Assembly: GCF_005145025.1 (NCBI RefSeq)
Contig: NZ_CP039695.1
Span: forward strand, 682,001 to 746,000
DNA: 64,000 nt
Reading direction: 5' to 3'
DNA from: Novosphingobium sp. EMRT-2
Lineage (GTDB): Bacteria; Pseudomonadota; Alphaproteobacteria; Sphingomonadales; Sphingomonadaceae
Below the pieces are notes generated by a model. It searched no databases. It was given only the letters and a program-made list of their open reading frames with translations, and was not told the DNA's origin. A program made the position numbers and the translations under genes. Position 1 is the stretch's first letter; the number at the start of each line of letters is the position of its first letter. Of the stretch, positions 26,001 through 34,996 are shown one piece after another.

Positions 26001-26678
26001 CATGGCATCGTGCGCGGCGTAGAACGTGCGCTCGGCGAAGCATGCCGGATTGGTGGCGATCAGCGGCAGATCGCGGGCATAGGCCAACTCGATCAGTGCT
26101 TCCTCGCCCGCTTCCTCCACCTTGTCCCCCCGCCGCACGAGTTCGAGGTAGAGCCGGTCGGGAAACAGTTCCTGCAGCCGATCGCAATAGGCATGGGCCG
26201 CCGGCATCTGCCCTTCGGCCAGCAGCCGCGTCAGCGCGCCTTCCCCGCCCGCCGTCAGGCACAGCAGGCCATCGGTGTGACCCACAAGGTCCGCCAGCAC
26301 GACATGCGGCGCGAACTCCAGCGGGCGTTCCAGGTGCGCCCGGCTGACGAGATGGCAGAGGTTGTCGTATCCCGTCGCATCCTGCGCGTAGAGACCCAGC
26401 CAGTCGATCGTCGGCGCCTGCGCCCCGAAGCCCGGCGCAGCCCCTTCGCGTTCAGGGCGCGCCACGGCCAGCATCGTGCCGATCACCGGCTGCACGCCCA
26501 CGTCCTTGCACGCCTTGGCGAAGGCGACGCTGCCGTAAAGCCCGTTGCGATCGGAAATGGCGATCGCCGGAAAGCCCCGCTCGGCCGCCGTCTTGGCGAT
26601 CATCTTCGGGTCGATCGCGCCGTCGAGCATCGTATAGGACGAGAAAATGCGAAGCGGAACGAACGGGGCGTGAGGCAT
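23088..26678 (-). CDS. dnaE: DNA polymerase III subunit alpha
   Basis: 1196 residues, the replicative polymerase. The order is PHP domain (1-280), polymerase core with GPGRGSGAGSLVAWAL and the catalytic PDFDIDFC aspartates, fingers and beta-binding region, and a C-terminal OB-fold part around KRGKDFVMADFSD. The PHP domain starts FSSYTMLDGAI where enzymes with an active PHP site have an HxH-type motif, so PHP nuclease activity is probably lost and proofreading would rely on DnaQ. ATG 26678 begins at the conserved N-terminus; the longer open frame upstream has no family sequence. The size is typical of replicative DnaE and no imuA/imuB genes are nearby, so it is not DnaE2. Confidence 0.95.
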   Translation of the reverse strand: MPHAPFVPLRIFSSYTMLDGAIDPKMIAKTAAERGFPAIAISDRNGLYGSVAFAKACKDVGVQPVIGTMLAVARPEREGAAPGFGAQAPTIDWLGLYAQDATGYDNLCHLVSRAHLERPLEFAPHVVLADLVGHTDGLLCLTAGGEGALTRLLAEGQMPAAHAYCDRLQELFPDRLYLELVRRGDKVEEAGEEALIELAYARDLPLIATNPACFAERTFYAAHDAMLCIASSTHVDSADRPRSSQEWWIKPAEIMEQLFSDVPEALENTLVVAQRTAFMPPKRKPILPSLAGDKEGEARMCAEDSRTGLVARLQPYYPEACHAELAQVLCAGPDAELAAGDFPLLVEAGVFQEVLDYRARLEFEIGIINRMGFGGYFLIVADFIKWAKEHSIPVGPGRGSGAGSLVAWALTITDLDPIRLGLLFERFLNPERVSMPDFDIDFCETRRGEVIRYVQQKYGDDHVAQIITFGKLKARAVLRDTGRILQMSYGQVDRLCKMVPNHPTDPWPLPRALNGVAELKREYDRDPEVKRLIDLAMQLEGLPRNSSTHAAGVVIGDRPLAQLVPLYRDPRSDMPVTQFDMKHVEDSGLVKFDFLGLKTLSVLRKAVDLLGKRGIAIDLSTLPWDDADVYRLLQSGDTVGVFQLESEGMRRTLAAVKPTNFGDIIALVSLYRPGPMDNIPLFGRRKNGLESIEYPHEKLAGILSETYGIFVYQEQVMQAAQILAGYSLGDADLLRRAMGKKVQAEMDAQRQRFVDGCKEVSAIEPAKANELFDLIDKFAGYGFNKSHAAAYALLAYQTAWLKTHYPHEFYAASMCFDMHQSEKLAVFVDDMRRNGVALHGPDINHSVAEFTVERTDDGYAVRYALAGLRNVGEKAMEAIVAEREAKGRFETLDDLFRRIPAGSMNRRQLEALAAGGALDCLEPNRAQVIANAELLMAVADEAARSRSSGQGGLFGGDDHAVPATRLAETKPWSRADQMAAERENFGFYFAAHPVEEYRAVASANGARTYGSLMSGGGDAGGRSGAVMAAMVENVQKRKTKRGKDFVMADFSDSSGLFSASCFEEALVDSFVQWAREGTCVLLNVELDRPNPDEPPRVTVRGARPLSSVTSAARMQLKLDVTKPEAISELAMLLPRGGDAKGEVLARLRTGSPKEPLIRLGGDFRLDSDLIERLIPIEGLANVALTARAERHLRLVE

Positions 26679-26777
26679 AGTTCCGAATATGCCCCCCGTT
26701 CGCCGCCTAACCAAGAGCGCCGCGCGCGCTTCCCACCGAAAAATCCGCCCTGCCACCTCCATCGTGACGCGCATCAC

Positions 26778-26806
26778 TTGGTTTGCAACGCTGCCAGGAC
26801 TATCCT
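26778..26806 (+). promoter_or_regulatory. Candidate sigma-70-type promoter for the Yip1-family gene
   Basis: TTGGTT at 26778-26783 and TATCCT at 26801-26806 are separated by 17 nt in the divergent gap between dnaE and the Yip1-family gene. The matches to consensus are partial (3/6 and 4/6), so this is a weak call. Confidence 0.35.
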
Positions 26807-26864
26807 GCGGCAAAGAAGGTCAAAAAGGTCGCGTGAGTTTCGCCCGATAGGAAAGGACGCGGAA

Positions 26865-28037
26865 ATGACCGACACGCCCGAACTGCCTCAGGCAGACGAC
26901 CGCAGCATCGTGGAGCGCGCCAAGGCGATCTTGCTTAAGCCCGCGAACGAATGGCCCCGGATCGCGGCCAGCGCCGAAACGCCGGGCGACATGATCACCC
27001 GCTATGCCATGCCACTGGCCGCCATAGGCCCGCTGGCGGCGTTCGTTCACGGGCAGGTATTCGGTTACGGCGCGCTGGGGTTAAGCTGGAAGCCGGGCCT
27101 CGTGGCCGGCCTCGGCAGCGCCGTGGCGACGTACGTGCTCGGCCTCGTCGGCGTGATCGTGCTGGCGCTGATCGCGGACTGGCTGGCGCCGAAGTTCTCC
27201 GGGGTCTCGAACCGCACCGCCGCGTTCAAGCTGGTGGTCTATGGCTCCACCGCCGCCTGGCTGGCGGGGATTGCCCAGCTTCTTCCCGGACTGGGGCTGC
27301 TCGGCCTGGCCGGGCTCTACAGCCTCTACCTCTACTACCTCGGCGCAACGCCGGTAATGAAAGTCCCGCAGGACAAAGCCGCCGGATATACGGCAGTCAC
27401 GATCGCCTGCGCCGTGGTGCTCTATCTCGTGATCGGGGGCGTTTCCGGTGCGTTCCTCACCATGATGGGATCGGGCGCGGCGATCACGGCGCCGGATAGC
27501 GGCAAGGTGTCAGGCGCGCTTAGCATTCCGGGCGTGGGCAAGGTCGATCTCGACAAGGTTCAGCAGGCGGCCGACCAGATGGAGGCGCAATCGAAGGGCG
27601 AGGCGAAGGCCGTGGCGCCCGATGCGTTGAAAGACCTGCTTCCCGCCGCGATCGGTCCTTTCCAGCGCACGGGCGTGGAGAGCGGCGCGGTTGGCGGACT
27701 CGGCAGCAATGCCACCGGCACCTATGAAAACGGCGACAAGCGCTTCACCCTGCGCATCACCGACATGTCCGCCGTTGGTGCGCTGGCCGGGCTTGGCGCG
27801 GCAATGGGCGTCAGCCAAAGCAAGGAAGATGCCGACGGCTATGAACGGACGGGCGTGGTCAACGGGCAGATGCAATCCGAAAAATGGAACAAGACCGACC
27901 ATCGCGGCTCGTTCGGCCATGCCATCGCTAACCGCTTCATGGTCGAGGCCGAAGGCGATGCGGACAGCATCGATCAGTTGAAAGCGGCCGTCGCGACGGT
28001 CGATGCCGGCAAGCTGGCGGGCCTGGGGGGTCAATGA
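26865..28037 (+). CDS. Yip1-family membrane protein with a C-terminal soluble domain
   Basis: 390 residues. The N-terminal half carries about five hydrophobic helices (roughly residues 45-210), opening with the Yip1-like VERAKAILLKPANEWPRIAA segment. The C-terminal half (about 220-390) is hydrophilic, with FTLRITDMSAVGALAGLGAA and repeated Gly/Asp-rich turns, and no domain I recognise. ATG 26865 follows AAAGGACGCGG. The open frame runs back across dnaE in the antisense direction, but that part is a shadow. It is convergent with the glutathione peroxidase gene and divergent from dnaE; function unknown. Confidence 0.82.
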   Translation: MTDTPELPQADDRSIVERAKAILLKPANEWPRIAASAETPGDMITRYAMPLAAIGPLAAFVHGQVFGYGALGLSWKPGLVAGLGSAVATYVLGLVGVIVLALIADWLAPKFSGVSNRTAAFKLVVYGSTAAWLAGIAQLLPGLGLLGLAGLYSLYLYYLGATPVMKVPQDKAAGYTAVTIACAVVLYLVIGGVSGAFLTMMGSGAAITAPDSGKVSGALSIPGVGKVDLDKVQQAADQMEAQSKGEAKAVAPDALKDLLPAAIGPFQRTGVESGAVGGLGSNATGTYENGDKRFTLRITDMSAVGALAGLGAAMGVSQSKEDADGYERTGVVNGQMQSEKWNKTDHRGSFGHAIANRFMVEAEGDADSIDQLKAAVATVDAGKLAGLGGQ

Positions 28038-28084
28038 CCGCCTAAAGCAGGGCGACCGTGATCCTTATGGACTGCCCACCCCAG

Positions 28085-28106
28085 CCCCTCCCGCTTGCGG
28101 GAGGGG
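28085..28106. repeat. Perfect GC-rich palindrome between convergent genes
   Basis: CCCCTCCCGC, TT, GCGGGAGGGG: a 10-bp stem with a 2-nt loop. It lies between the Yip1-family gene and the convergent glutathione peroxidase gene. There is no T-run after it, so it is a hairpin of uncertain use; similar CCCCTCCC-type palindromes are common intergenic repeats in sphingomonads. Confidence 0.7.
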
Positions 28107-28178
28107 AGTGATATCTGCGCCGTCGCAGGCGGCGTTAGTAGCAGCGGGGTGAGCTTTGTCTGCAAGCGATACGATCGC

Positions 28179-28667
28179 CTACAGTAGCGCTTCGATGTCC
28201 TTTTCCAACGCTTCCGGCTTGTCGGTAGGGGCGTAGCGGCGCACCACCTTGCCCTCGCGGTTGATGAGGAACTTGGTGAAGTTCCACTTGATCCCCTTGG
28301 TGCCCAGCACGCCGGGCGCCTCCGCCTTCAGCCACTGGTATAGCGGCGTGGCATCGTCGCCGTTGACGTCGATCTTGGCCATCAACGGGAAACTGACCCC
28401 GAAATTGACCTTGCAGAAGCTTTCGATCTCTTCCGCCGTGCCGGGTTCCTGTCCGCCGAATTGGTTGCAGGGGAAGGCCAGTATCTCGAACCCTTGTTCC
28501 CGATACTTCCGCCACAATGCCTCCAGCCCGTCATACTGCGGGGTGAAGCCGCATTTCGATGCGGTGTTCACTACCAGCAAGACCGCGCCGAGCTTGTCGG
28601 CAAGGTTGATCTCTTCGCCGTTGGGCAACTTCGCCCTAAAGTCCGCGATGGTCCGGGGCGCGGTCAT
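28179..28667 (-). CDS. Glutathione peroxidase family protein (cysteine type)
   Basis: 162 residues. The peroxidatic cysteine is Cys39 in VVNTASKCGFTPQY, and the catalytic partners lie in FPCNQFGGQEPG (Gln) and KWNFTKFL (Trp, Asn). The presence of a second cysteine in the FCKVNF segment suggests a thioredoxin-dependent peroxidase cycle, as in many bacterial members. It reduces hydroperoxides, probably in the cytoplasm since no signal peptide is seen. ATG 28667 overlaps the stop of the small gene upstream (TGATG). Confidence 0.92.
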   Translation of the reverse strand: MTAPRTIADFRAKLPNGEEINLADKLGAVLLVVNTASKCGFTPQYDGLEALWRKYREQGFEILAFPCNQFGGQEPGTAEEIESFCKVNFGVSFPLMAKIDVNGDDATPLYQWLKAEAPGVLGTKGIKWNFTKFLINREGKVVRRYAPTDKPEALEKDIEALL

Positions 28668-28900
28668 CACAAGCCTTCCCGTTCCGCCAGCGCCAGCATT
28701 TCGCCGACGTTAAGCGATCGCCCGCCCGGTACGTCGAGCACCAGCCGGGCGCGCTGTTCGGCGGTCATCGCCACAACGGAGCGCAGCAATTCAGCGATCG
28801 GACCTTTCTGGACCACGCTGAAATTGTATTGCATCTCAGACCCGCCATCGTCGCGTTCGTGCAGCGTGCCTTCCGCCTGCAGGTCGACCGATTCCATCAT
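28667..28900 (-). CDS. Small acidic protein, paralogue of the next gene upstream
   Basis: 77 residues. ATG 28900 follows a strong AGGAGGGAG site; the adjacent ATG 28897 is a possible alternative. The C-terminal half, IAELLRSVVAMTAEQRARLVL followed by GRSLNVGEMLALAEREG, aligns by eye with DMVRLVSRMPADERAALVIE and the following NPAEIAALVSRADFP of the neighbouring 88-residue protein. No transmembrane segment or signal is present and the family is unknown to me. It is translationally coupled to the glutathione peroxidase gene. Confidence 0.7.
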   Translation of the reverse strand: MMESVDLQAEGTLHERDDGGSEMQYNFSVVQKGPIAELLRSVVAMTAEQRARLVLDVPGGRSLNVGEMLALAEREGL

Positions 28901-28946
28901 TTCTCCCTCCTGTTTGCGGAAGGAGTCGCACGACCACCGGAATGGA

Positions 28947-29213
28947 TCAAGCGGGGAAGTCCGCCCGGCTGACCAGAGCCGCGATTTCCGCCGGATTATA
29001 CTGCCGGTCACCGGCCTTTTCGATCACCAGCGCCGCCCGTTCATCGGCCGGCATGCGCGAAACCAGCCGGACCATGTCGGCAAAGCTGCCCGAATGCAGC
29101 GCGGCAAAACCGTGGAACAGGCCATCGGCCGCCTCACGACGCATGACCACGGCGTGGTCCGTCCAGAACCCCTGGCGATCTGATCCCGTTTCCGCGCGGA
29201 TAGTCGTGTTCAT
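28947..29213 (-). CDS. Small protein, first of a paralogous pair before glutathione peroxidase
   Basis: 88 residues, ATG 29213 with AAGGAG upstream. The body has FADMVRLVSRMPADERAALV and NPAEIAALVSRADFP, matching the layout of the downstream 77-residue protein: a helical segment with M(T/P)A(E/D)(Q/E)RA, a turn and a final helix. The N-terminal half differs. Gap to the next gene is 46 nt and to lolD 94 nt, so it may have its own promoter. I do not recognise a known family. Confidence 0.7.
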   Translation of the reverse strand: MNTTIRAETGSDRQGFWTDHAVVMRREAADGLFHGFAALHSGSFADMVRLVSRMPADERAALVIEKAGDRQYNPAEIAALVSRADFPA

Positions 29214-29307
29214 TGAACAATCTCCTTCAGGCAAGGAGAACGCGCAAAGCGGACGGCGTATCCCGCCAGCGGCCATTACAAATTGGCCATGAACGCGGCG
29301 CAGCCGC

Positions 29308-30012
29308 CTATTCGAGCATGCCTTCGTGCAGCCGCAGCACGCGGTCCATACGGAAGGCCAGGCGTTCGTTGTGCGTGGCCACCAGCGCCGCGCTGCCCTG
29401 CCCGCGCACCAGCTTCAGGAACTCTTCCAGCACCCGGTCCGCCGTGGCTTCGTCCAGATTGCCGGTCGGCTCGTCCGCCAGCACCAGCGCGGGCCGGTTG
29501 GCCAGCGCCCGCGCCACCGCCACGCGTTGCTGCTCGCCCCCGGACAGCTGGCTCGGCCGATGCTCCATGCGGTGCCCCAGCCCCAGAGCGGTCAACAGTT
29601 CCGCCGCCCGCTCCCGCGCCTCGTCGGTAGTCCTACCGGCCACGAGTTGCGGCAGCACCACGTTCTCCACCGCGTTGAAATCGGGCAGCAGGTGGTGGAA
29701 CTGATAGACGAACCCCAGCGAATCCCGCCGCAGCGTGGTGCGGGCATCGCCGGACAGTTTCGAGGCATCGACGCCGGCGATCTCGATCACGCCTTCGAAG
29801 CCGCCTTCCAGCAGCCCGATCGCCTGCAGCATGGTCGACTTGCCCGAACCGGACGGGCCGAGCAGCGCCACGATCTCTCCGGGGCGGATGTCGAGATGGA
29901 TGCCGCGCAGCACCTCGATCGTTTCGCCGCCTTGCGAAAAACTGCGCCGCAGGTTGCGCAGGCTGGCGACAGGCTGATTGGAGGCGGGCTTGTTCATCGA
30001 CACATCATTCAT
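29308..30012 (-). CDS. lolD: Lipoprotein-releasing ABC transporter ATP-binding protein
   Basis: 234 residues. Walker A is GPSGSGKST (52-60), the signature [15 protein letters not shown], and Walker [13 protein letters not shown]. The [11 protein letters not shown] segment is the LolD-type Q-loop region. LolCDE releases outer-membrane lipoproteins from the inner membrane to the carrier LolA; LolD supplies the ATPase. The start overlaps the end of the permease gene by 8 nt, as expected for a stoichiometric pair. Confidence 0.95.
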   Translation of the reverse strand: MNDVSMNKPASNQPVASLRNLRRSFSQGGETIEVLRGIHLDIRPGEIVALLGPSGSGKSTMLQAIGLLEGGFEGVIEIAGVDASKLSGDARTTLRRDSLGFVYQFHHLLPDFNAVENVVLPQLVAGRTTDEARERAAELLTALGLGHRMEHRPSQLSGGEQQRVAVARALANRPALVLADEPTGNLDEATADRVLEEFLKLVRGQGSAALVATHNERLAFRMDRVLRLHEGMLE

Positions 30013-31246
30013 AGCGCAGCACCTGCACGGGATCGGTACTGGCCGCCTTCATCGCCGGGTAAAGCGTCGCCAGGAAACTGAGGACGAGCGCCATCACGCA
30101 GATCACCACAATCTCGACCGGATCGCTGCGGCTGGGCAGTTCGGTCAGGAAGCGGATCGACGGGTCCCACAGATTCTGCCCCGTGATCCATTCGACGGCA
30201 TGGACTACCGATTGCCGGAAATAGAGGAACACGAAGCCCAGCCCCAGCCCGACCACGGTGCCGAGCGCCCCGATCACGAAGCCGATGGTCATGAATATCT
30301 TGAGCAGGCTGCGCCGCGTCGCCCCCATCGTGCGCAGGATCGCGATGTCACGCGTCTTGGCGCGCACCAGCATGATCAGCGACGAAAGGATGTTGAATAC
30401 CGCCACCAGCACGATGATCGAAAGCACCACGAACATCGTCACGCGCTCCACCGCCAGCGCCTTGAACAGGCTGCCGTTGATGGTCATCCAGTCCGTTACC
30501 ACCGCGCGCCCCGCCAGTTGCTGCTTGAGCGGCGCGAGCGTCTGGTTGACGGTATCGGCGTTGGTGGTGGTCACTTCGATCATGCCGATCGTGTCGCCCG
30601 TCAGCAGCAGCGTCTGCGCATCGGGGATCGGCATCACGACATAGGCCTGATCGTAATCATAAACGCCGATCTCGAAGATCGCCGAAACGGTGTAGGCAAT
30701 CTGGCGGGGCACGGTGCCGAACGGCGTGGAACGGCCCGCCGGATTGACCACCGTGATCGTATCGCCAACCCGCGCGCCGAGATTTTCCGCCAGCCGCGAT
30801 CCGATCGCCACGTTGGACGAACCGGGCGTGAGCGCGGCGAACGAGCCGGCCACGCGCTTTTCCTCCAGCCGCTTGATGTCCTCGGCGGTGTTGCCGCGCA
30901 CCAGGATCGCCTCGACCCGGCCGTTGAACGTCGCCAGCAAGGGCTGTTCGATTAGCGGCGAGGCGCGGGTGACGCCCGGCGTCGCGCGCACCTGTTTCAG
31001 GATGTCCTGCCAATCGTCCAGCCGCCCGCCATAGGCCTGGATGATCGCGTGACCGTTCAGCCCCACGATCTTGTCGAGCAGTTCCGCGCGGAAACCGTTC
31101 ATCACGCTCATGACGATCACCAGCGCCGCGACGCCCAGCATCACGGCGGCAAGACTGATCCCGGCGACCAGGGCGATGAACGCCTCCCCCCGCCCCGGCA
31201 GCATGTAGCGCTTGGCGATGGTCCATTCGAAGGTGTTGAGGATCAA
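30005..31246 (-). CDS. lolC: Lipoprotein-releasing system permease (LolC/LolE)
   Basis: 413 residues. One transmembrane helix near residues 22-45, a large periplasmic MacB-like domain (about 50-265), and three further helices (about 275-395) give the FtsX-like permease layout. Conserved blocks are [19 protein letters not shown] and the [19 protein letters not shown] coupling region near the first helix. A single permease gene is present next to lolD, so it could work as a homodimer (as the LolF type does) unless a second gene exists elsewhere. Confidence 0.93.
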   Translation of the reverse strand: MILNTFEWTIAKRYMLPGRGEAFIALVAGISLAAVMLGVAALVIVMSVMNGFRAELLDKIVGLNGHAIIQAYGGRLDDWQDILKQVRATPGVTRASPLIEQPLLATFNGRVEAILVRGNTAEDIKRLEEKRVAGSFAALTPGSSNVAIGSRLAENLGARVGDTITVVNPAGRSTPFGTVPRQIAYTVSAIFEIGVYDYDQAYVVMPIPDAQTLLLTGDTIGMIEVTTTNADTVNQTLAPLKQQLAGRAVVTDWMTINGSLFKALAVERVTMFVVLSIIVLVAVFNILSSLIMLVRAKTRDIAILRTMGATRRSLLKIFMTIGFVIGALGTVVGLGLGFVFLYFRQSVVHAVEWITGQNLWDPSIRFLTELPSRSDPVEIVVICVMALVLSFLATLYPAMKAASTDPVQVLRYE

Positions 31247-31447
31247 GCCGGAACTTTCCTGGATCGAGCGATGTGGCCACGGGATTTAGGCGCGGCGGCC
31301 GTCTTGGGCAATGGTGCGTTTTCCGCGCCAAAGCCCCACCGGTTGATAAAGGCGCACGCGGGATTCTACGCGGTGCCCGCGTAACCCCACCTTAGGCCAA
31401 ACAGGCGCAGGAAAGCTTGGACCATTCAGCTTTTCGGGAACAGACCG

Positions 31448-33208
31448 GTGACCATCAGAAAAACAGTCTTTGCGGCCGGCCTCGCCATGCTTTTCATTCT
31501 GGTGGCGAGCGTCGTGATCAGCGCGCTCAGGATCAACGACATCCGCATCGGTGGACCGCTGCACACCAAATCGCGCGAGGCCGCCGATCTGGTGGCGGAC
31601 ATCCTGCCTCCGCCCGAATACGTCATCGAACCCTATCTGGAAGCAGCGATGCTGATGCGCGACCCTTCCCGCGCCGAAGCGACCAGCCGGCGCATCGCCG
31701 CGCTCAAGGCCGCGTATGACGATCGCCACCAGCACTGGCTCGGGTCCGATATCGATCCCGTGGTGAAGCGGGCGATCACCGTAGAGACGCATGATCCGGC
31801 TGAGCGGTTCTGGCAGGAACTGCAGGGCCGGTTCCTGCCCGCCGCGCGGCAGGGCGATGGGGCGGCGATGCAACAGTCGTTCGAGCGCCTTTCCACCCTC
31901 TACGCCACGCACCGTGCCGCCGTTGACAGGACGGTGACGCTGGCGAACAACTATGGCCAGCGCCTGAACGAAAAGGCGGCCTCCAGCCTCTCCGAATCCA
32001 TGCGGCTGCTGGGCGTGCTGGCGCTGCTGCTGCTGGTGCTGGTCGTGGGTTTCTGCACGATGGTCATCTTCCGCATCGTCCGGCCGATCGGCAGCATGAC
32101 CACGCTGATGCAGCGCATGGGCCGGGGCGAAATGGACATCGAGAACCCGCACGAGCGGCGCAAGGACGAACTCGGCGAAACGGCGCGCGCGCTTCAAAGC
32201 ATCGTGCATTACGTGGAGGAAAAGGCACGCGCGGATTCGGAGCGCGAAATGGCCGTGCAGCGCCGCGTCGTCAGCAGCCTTGGGGCGGCGCTCGCCCGGT
32301 TGAAGGACGGCGGGCTGAATCACCGTATCGCCGAGGAATTTCCGGAAGCCTACGTCCAGTTGCGCGACGACTACAACCTGGCCGCAGCCGCCATGTCCGA
32401 AGCGATCAGCACCGTCATGGCCTCGATCGGGCGCGTCTCGAACAGCGCCTCGGAAATCAACGCGGCCATCACCGAGCTTGCCCAGCGCACCGAGATCCAG
32501 GCCAACAGCCTGCAGGAAACCGCAACCGCGCTGCGCGACCTGAACGATACCGTGCAGCATACCGCCGGCGCGGCGCAGGAGGCCGCCTCCACCGTCACGT
32601 CGGCGCAGGCCGAAGCGCAGGGCAACACCATCATCGTTTCCGAAACGGTCGGCGCGATGGACCGGATCGCCAGCAGCACGCGGCAGATCGTGCCGATCAC
32701 CGAAGTCATCGATCGTCTCGCCCACCAGACGCACCTGCTTTCGCTGAACGCCAGCGTGGAAGCCGCGCGCGCGGGCGAAGCGGGCAAGGGCTTCGCCGTG
32801 GTCAGCGACGAAGTGCGCAATCTCGCCACCAATTCCGCCGACGCCGCGCAGCAGGTCAAATCGCTGATCGAACAGTGCGCCGATCAGGTGGGCGAAGGCG
32901 TGACGCTGGTCGGCCGGTCCGGCGAAGCGTTCGACACAGTCATGGCGAAGGTGCTTGCGATCAGCGACATCATCGGCCGGATCGCCACCTCCGCGCAGGA
33001 GCAGGCCGAACGCTTGGCGCAGATCAACGGCGCGATCGGCGGCATGGACCGGGTGACGCAGCAGAATGCCGCGATGGGCGAAGAGTGCAACGCCGCCGCG
33101 CGGATGCTGGCCAACGAGGCGGACCAGCTACGCCAGTTGGTCGGACGCTTCGATGTTAGCTCCACCGACGTGCCCGGCGGCCCGCCCGCGCCACGCCTTG
33201 CCGCCTGA
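31448..33208 (+). CDS. Methyl-accepting chemotaxis protein
   Basis: 586 residues from a GTG start. It has an N-terminal transmembrane helix (about 8-27), a helical periplasmic ligand region (about 30-185), a second helix (about 189-211), a HAMP-like linker and a cytoplasmic signalling domain. The hairpin tip reads HQTHLLSLNASVEAARAGE and GKGFAVVSDEVRNLA, close to the chemoreceptor consensus, with His in place of the usual Asn. The C-terminus lacks a CheB/CheR-tethering pentapeptide. No che genes are nearby, so it probably feeds a chemotaxis pathway encoded elsewhere. It is convergent with the diguanylate cyclase gene. Confidence 0.92.
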   Translation: MTIRKTVFAAGLAMLFILVASVVISALRINDIRIGGPLHTKSREAADLVADILPPPEYVIEPYLEAAMLMRDPSRAEATSRRIAALKAAYDDRHQHWLGSDIDPVVKRAITVETHDPAERFWQELQGRFLPAARQGDGAAMQQSFERLSTLYATHRAAVDRTVTLANNYGQRLNEKAASSLSESMRLLGVLALLLLVLVVGFCTMVIFRIVRPIGSMTTLMQRMGRGEMDIENPHERRKDELGETARALQSIVHYVEEKARADSEREMAVQRRVVSSLGAALARLKDGGLNHRIAEEFPEAYVQLRDDYNLAAAAMSEAISTVMASIGRVSNSASEINAAITELAQRTEIQANSLQETATALRDLNDTVQHTAGAAQEAASTVTSAQAEAQGNTIIVSETVGAMDRIASSTRQIVPITEVIDRLAHQTHLLSLNASVEAARAGEAGKGFAVVSDEVRNLATNSADAAQQVKSLIEQCADQVGEGVTLVGRSGEAFDTVMAKVLAISDIIGRIATSAQEQAERLAQINGAIGGMDRVTQQNAAMGEECNAAARMLANEADQLRQLVGRFDVSSTDVPGGPPAPRLAA

Positions 33209-33220
33209 CGAGCGGTGGGG

Positions 33221-34972
33221 TCAGGCCGCGACCGCAGTGCGATCGCGGCCCGCGCTCTTGGCTCGATAGAGCGCGGCGTCGGCGCGCGAGAGCGTGTCCG
33301 AAAGATCGCCGTCAAGCACCGCGATCCCAGCGCTCACCGTAACCCGCACGATGACCGATCCCACCGGCACCGCCGAACGCGAAATTTCCTTGCACAGGCG
33401 GACGCAGATCTTTTCGGCATGGTCGATGCGGGTTTCGGGCAGGATCACCGCGAATTCCTCGCCGCCGATCCGCGCGATGTGGTCCGTCTGGCGCAGCGCG
33501 CGCCGCGCCGCCTGCGCAACCGAGGCCAGCACCATGTCGCCCGCGCCGTGGCCGAACCGATCGTTGACCGCTTTGAAATGATCGATGTCGAATACGACGA
33601 TGCAGCCGATGACGCCGCTGGCCACGGTCCGCTCGGCCAGATCGAAGAACGCGCGGCGGTTCGACAGTCCGGTCAGCGGATCGGTCAGCGCGGCGATCGA
33701 AAGATCCGCTTCAAGCCGCTTGCGCTGCGAAATGTCGCGCGTCGCGCAGATCAGCGCGCCGTCTTCGGGCACCGCGCGAAAATGCGTTTCGAACCAGCGC
33801 GGCTCGCCAAGCTTGGTTAGGGCCAGATGTTCCACGCTGATCGGCGTGCCCGGCGCGTTGCGCGCACGCAATCCCGCCTCGTGAACCTGTTGCAGATGAT
33901 CCGGATGGATCAGCTCCGAGACATTCGTGCCGACGAGGCCTGCGGGATCATAGCCGCTGACGTAGAGGATCGAGGGCGAGACATAGCGGATGCGGCCATC
34001 GGCATCGAGATGCATGATGATGTCGCTGACGTGATCGGACAACAGGCGATACCGCGCCTCGCTTTCCGCCAGTTCGCGCATCTGCCGGCGCCGGCGTTCC
34101 TGCTCGAACTGGACCGGCAGCGCGAACAGCACCGTCACCGCGATGTAGATTTCGAAGAACTGCATCCGATCGCCGAGATCGAGATGCATCATCGCCACCG
34201 GCCCTTCGCCGCGCATCGTCAGCATGCCGCCGATCAGCGCCAGCACGCAGGGCAGGAACGTCGTGACGACGCACGGCGCCCATACCGCGGCTGCAACCAC
34301 CATCAGCACAGGGAACAGCATCAGCGGCCGGTTGGGCTGATTGAACACCACCGTCGTCAGCACGGTCATCGCCACCACCGCCAGAACGGCCACGAGCCGC
34401 CGGTTGTCCGGCAGAAGGGGCTGGCCGTGATGAACGGCGTAGGAAAAGCTGATCGTGAACGGCAGGAACGTGAGCAGACCAACCGCGTGGCCGATCATCC
34501 AGTGCACGAAATTGCTGCCCGGATCGATGTCCAGCATCATGCCGGTCACCGCCAGCGCCGCCAGGCCGCTGACCATCGGCACGGCCAGCCCGATGCCGAG
34601 ATAATACCCCGCCAGCCATTCGAGGGTATCGCCAGGCCAATAGGCGTCGAAGATGCGCTTGAGCATTATCGCGGCCATCAGGGCTTCACCCATGTTAACC
34701 AGCGCGAGCTGGGCGGCAACCCGCCACCCGAACCCGAAGAAGCCCGTCGCCAGGAAGCTGGCCAACGCGCAAAGCGCGATCGTCAACGGCCAGACGCGAC
34801 GCCCCGCCGTGAGCAGATACCCCGAGAGCAGCGCGCTCGATACCCAGATCATCGCGACCCCGCCGCTGAAGCGGCTGAAATACACGGTCGTTGCCGCCGT
34901 GGCGAAATACAGCAGGGCCATGCCGACAGGCCCGGCGATGGAGCGAGCAGCAGGGAAGCGGGAGGGGATCAT
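33221..34972 (-). CDS. Diguanylate cyclase with MASE1-like membrane sensor and PAS domain
   Basis: 583 residues. A MASE1-like N-terminal region with about eight hydrophobic helices (1-280), then a PAS domain (SEARYRLLSDHVSDIIMHL; PAC-like ending ICATRDISQRKR) and a C-terminal GGDEF domain whose active-site loop is RIGGEEFAVIL. The GGEEF form is catalytically competent, so the protein should make cyclic di-GMP in response to a membrane or ligand signal. ATG 34972 has AAGGGA upstream; a TTG at 34993 would add seven residues. A CtrA-like site lies just upstream. Confidence 0.92.
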   Translation of the reverse strand: MIPSRFPAARSIAGPVGMALLYFATAATTVYFSRFSGGVAMIWVSSALLSGYLLTAGRRVWPLTIALCALASFLATGFFGFGWRVAAQLALVNMGEALMAAIMLKRIFDAYWPGDTLEWLAGYYLGIGLAVPMVSGLAALAVTGMMLDIDPGSNFVHWMIGHAVGLLTFLPFTISFSYAVHHGQPLLPDNRRLVAVLAVVAMTVLTTVVFNQPNRPLMLFPVLMVVAAAVWAPCVVTTFLPCVLALIGGMLTMRGEGPVAMMHLDLGDRMQFFEIYIAVTVLFALPVQFEQERRRRQMRELAESEARYRLLSDHVSDIIMHLDADGRIRYVSPSILYVSGYDPAGLVGTNVSELIHPDHLQQVHEAGLRARNAPGTPISVEHLALTKLGEPRWFETHFRAVPEDGALICATRDISQRKRLEADLSIAALTDPLTGLSNRRAFFDLAERTVASGVIGCIVVFDIDHFKAVNDRFGHGAGDMVLASVAQAARRALRQTDHIARIGGEEFAVILPETRIDHAEKICVRLCKEISRSAVPVGSVIVRVTVSAGIAVLDGDLSDTLSRADAALYRAKSAGRDRTAVAA

Positions 34973-34996
34973 GCGTTCCCTTGTCTCTCGCAATGG

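Noticed and set aside
23703..26864. A very long open frame antisense to dnaE that runs into the Yip1-family gene
   Set aside because: It is a codon-bias shadow of dnaE in GC-rich DNA; the antisense part is rich in Arg, His, Gln and Val with no domain, and a good ribosome site and ATG at 26865 mark the real gene.
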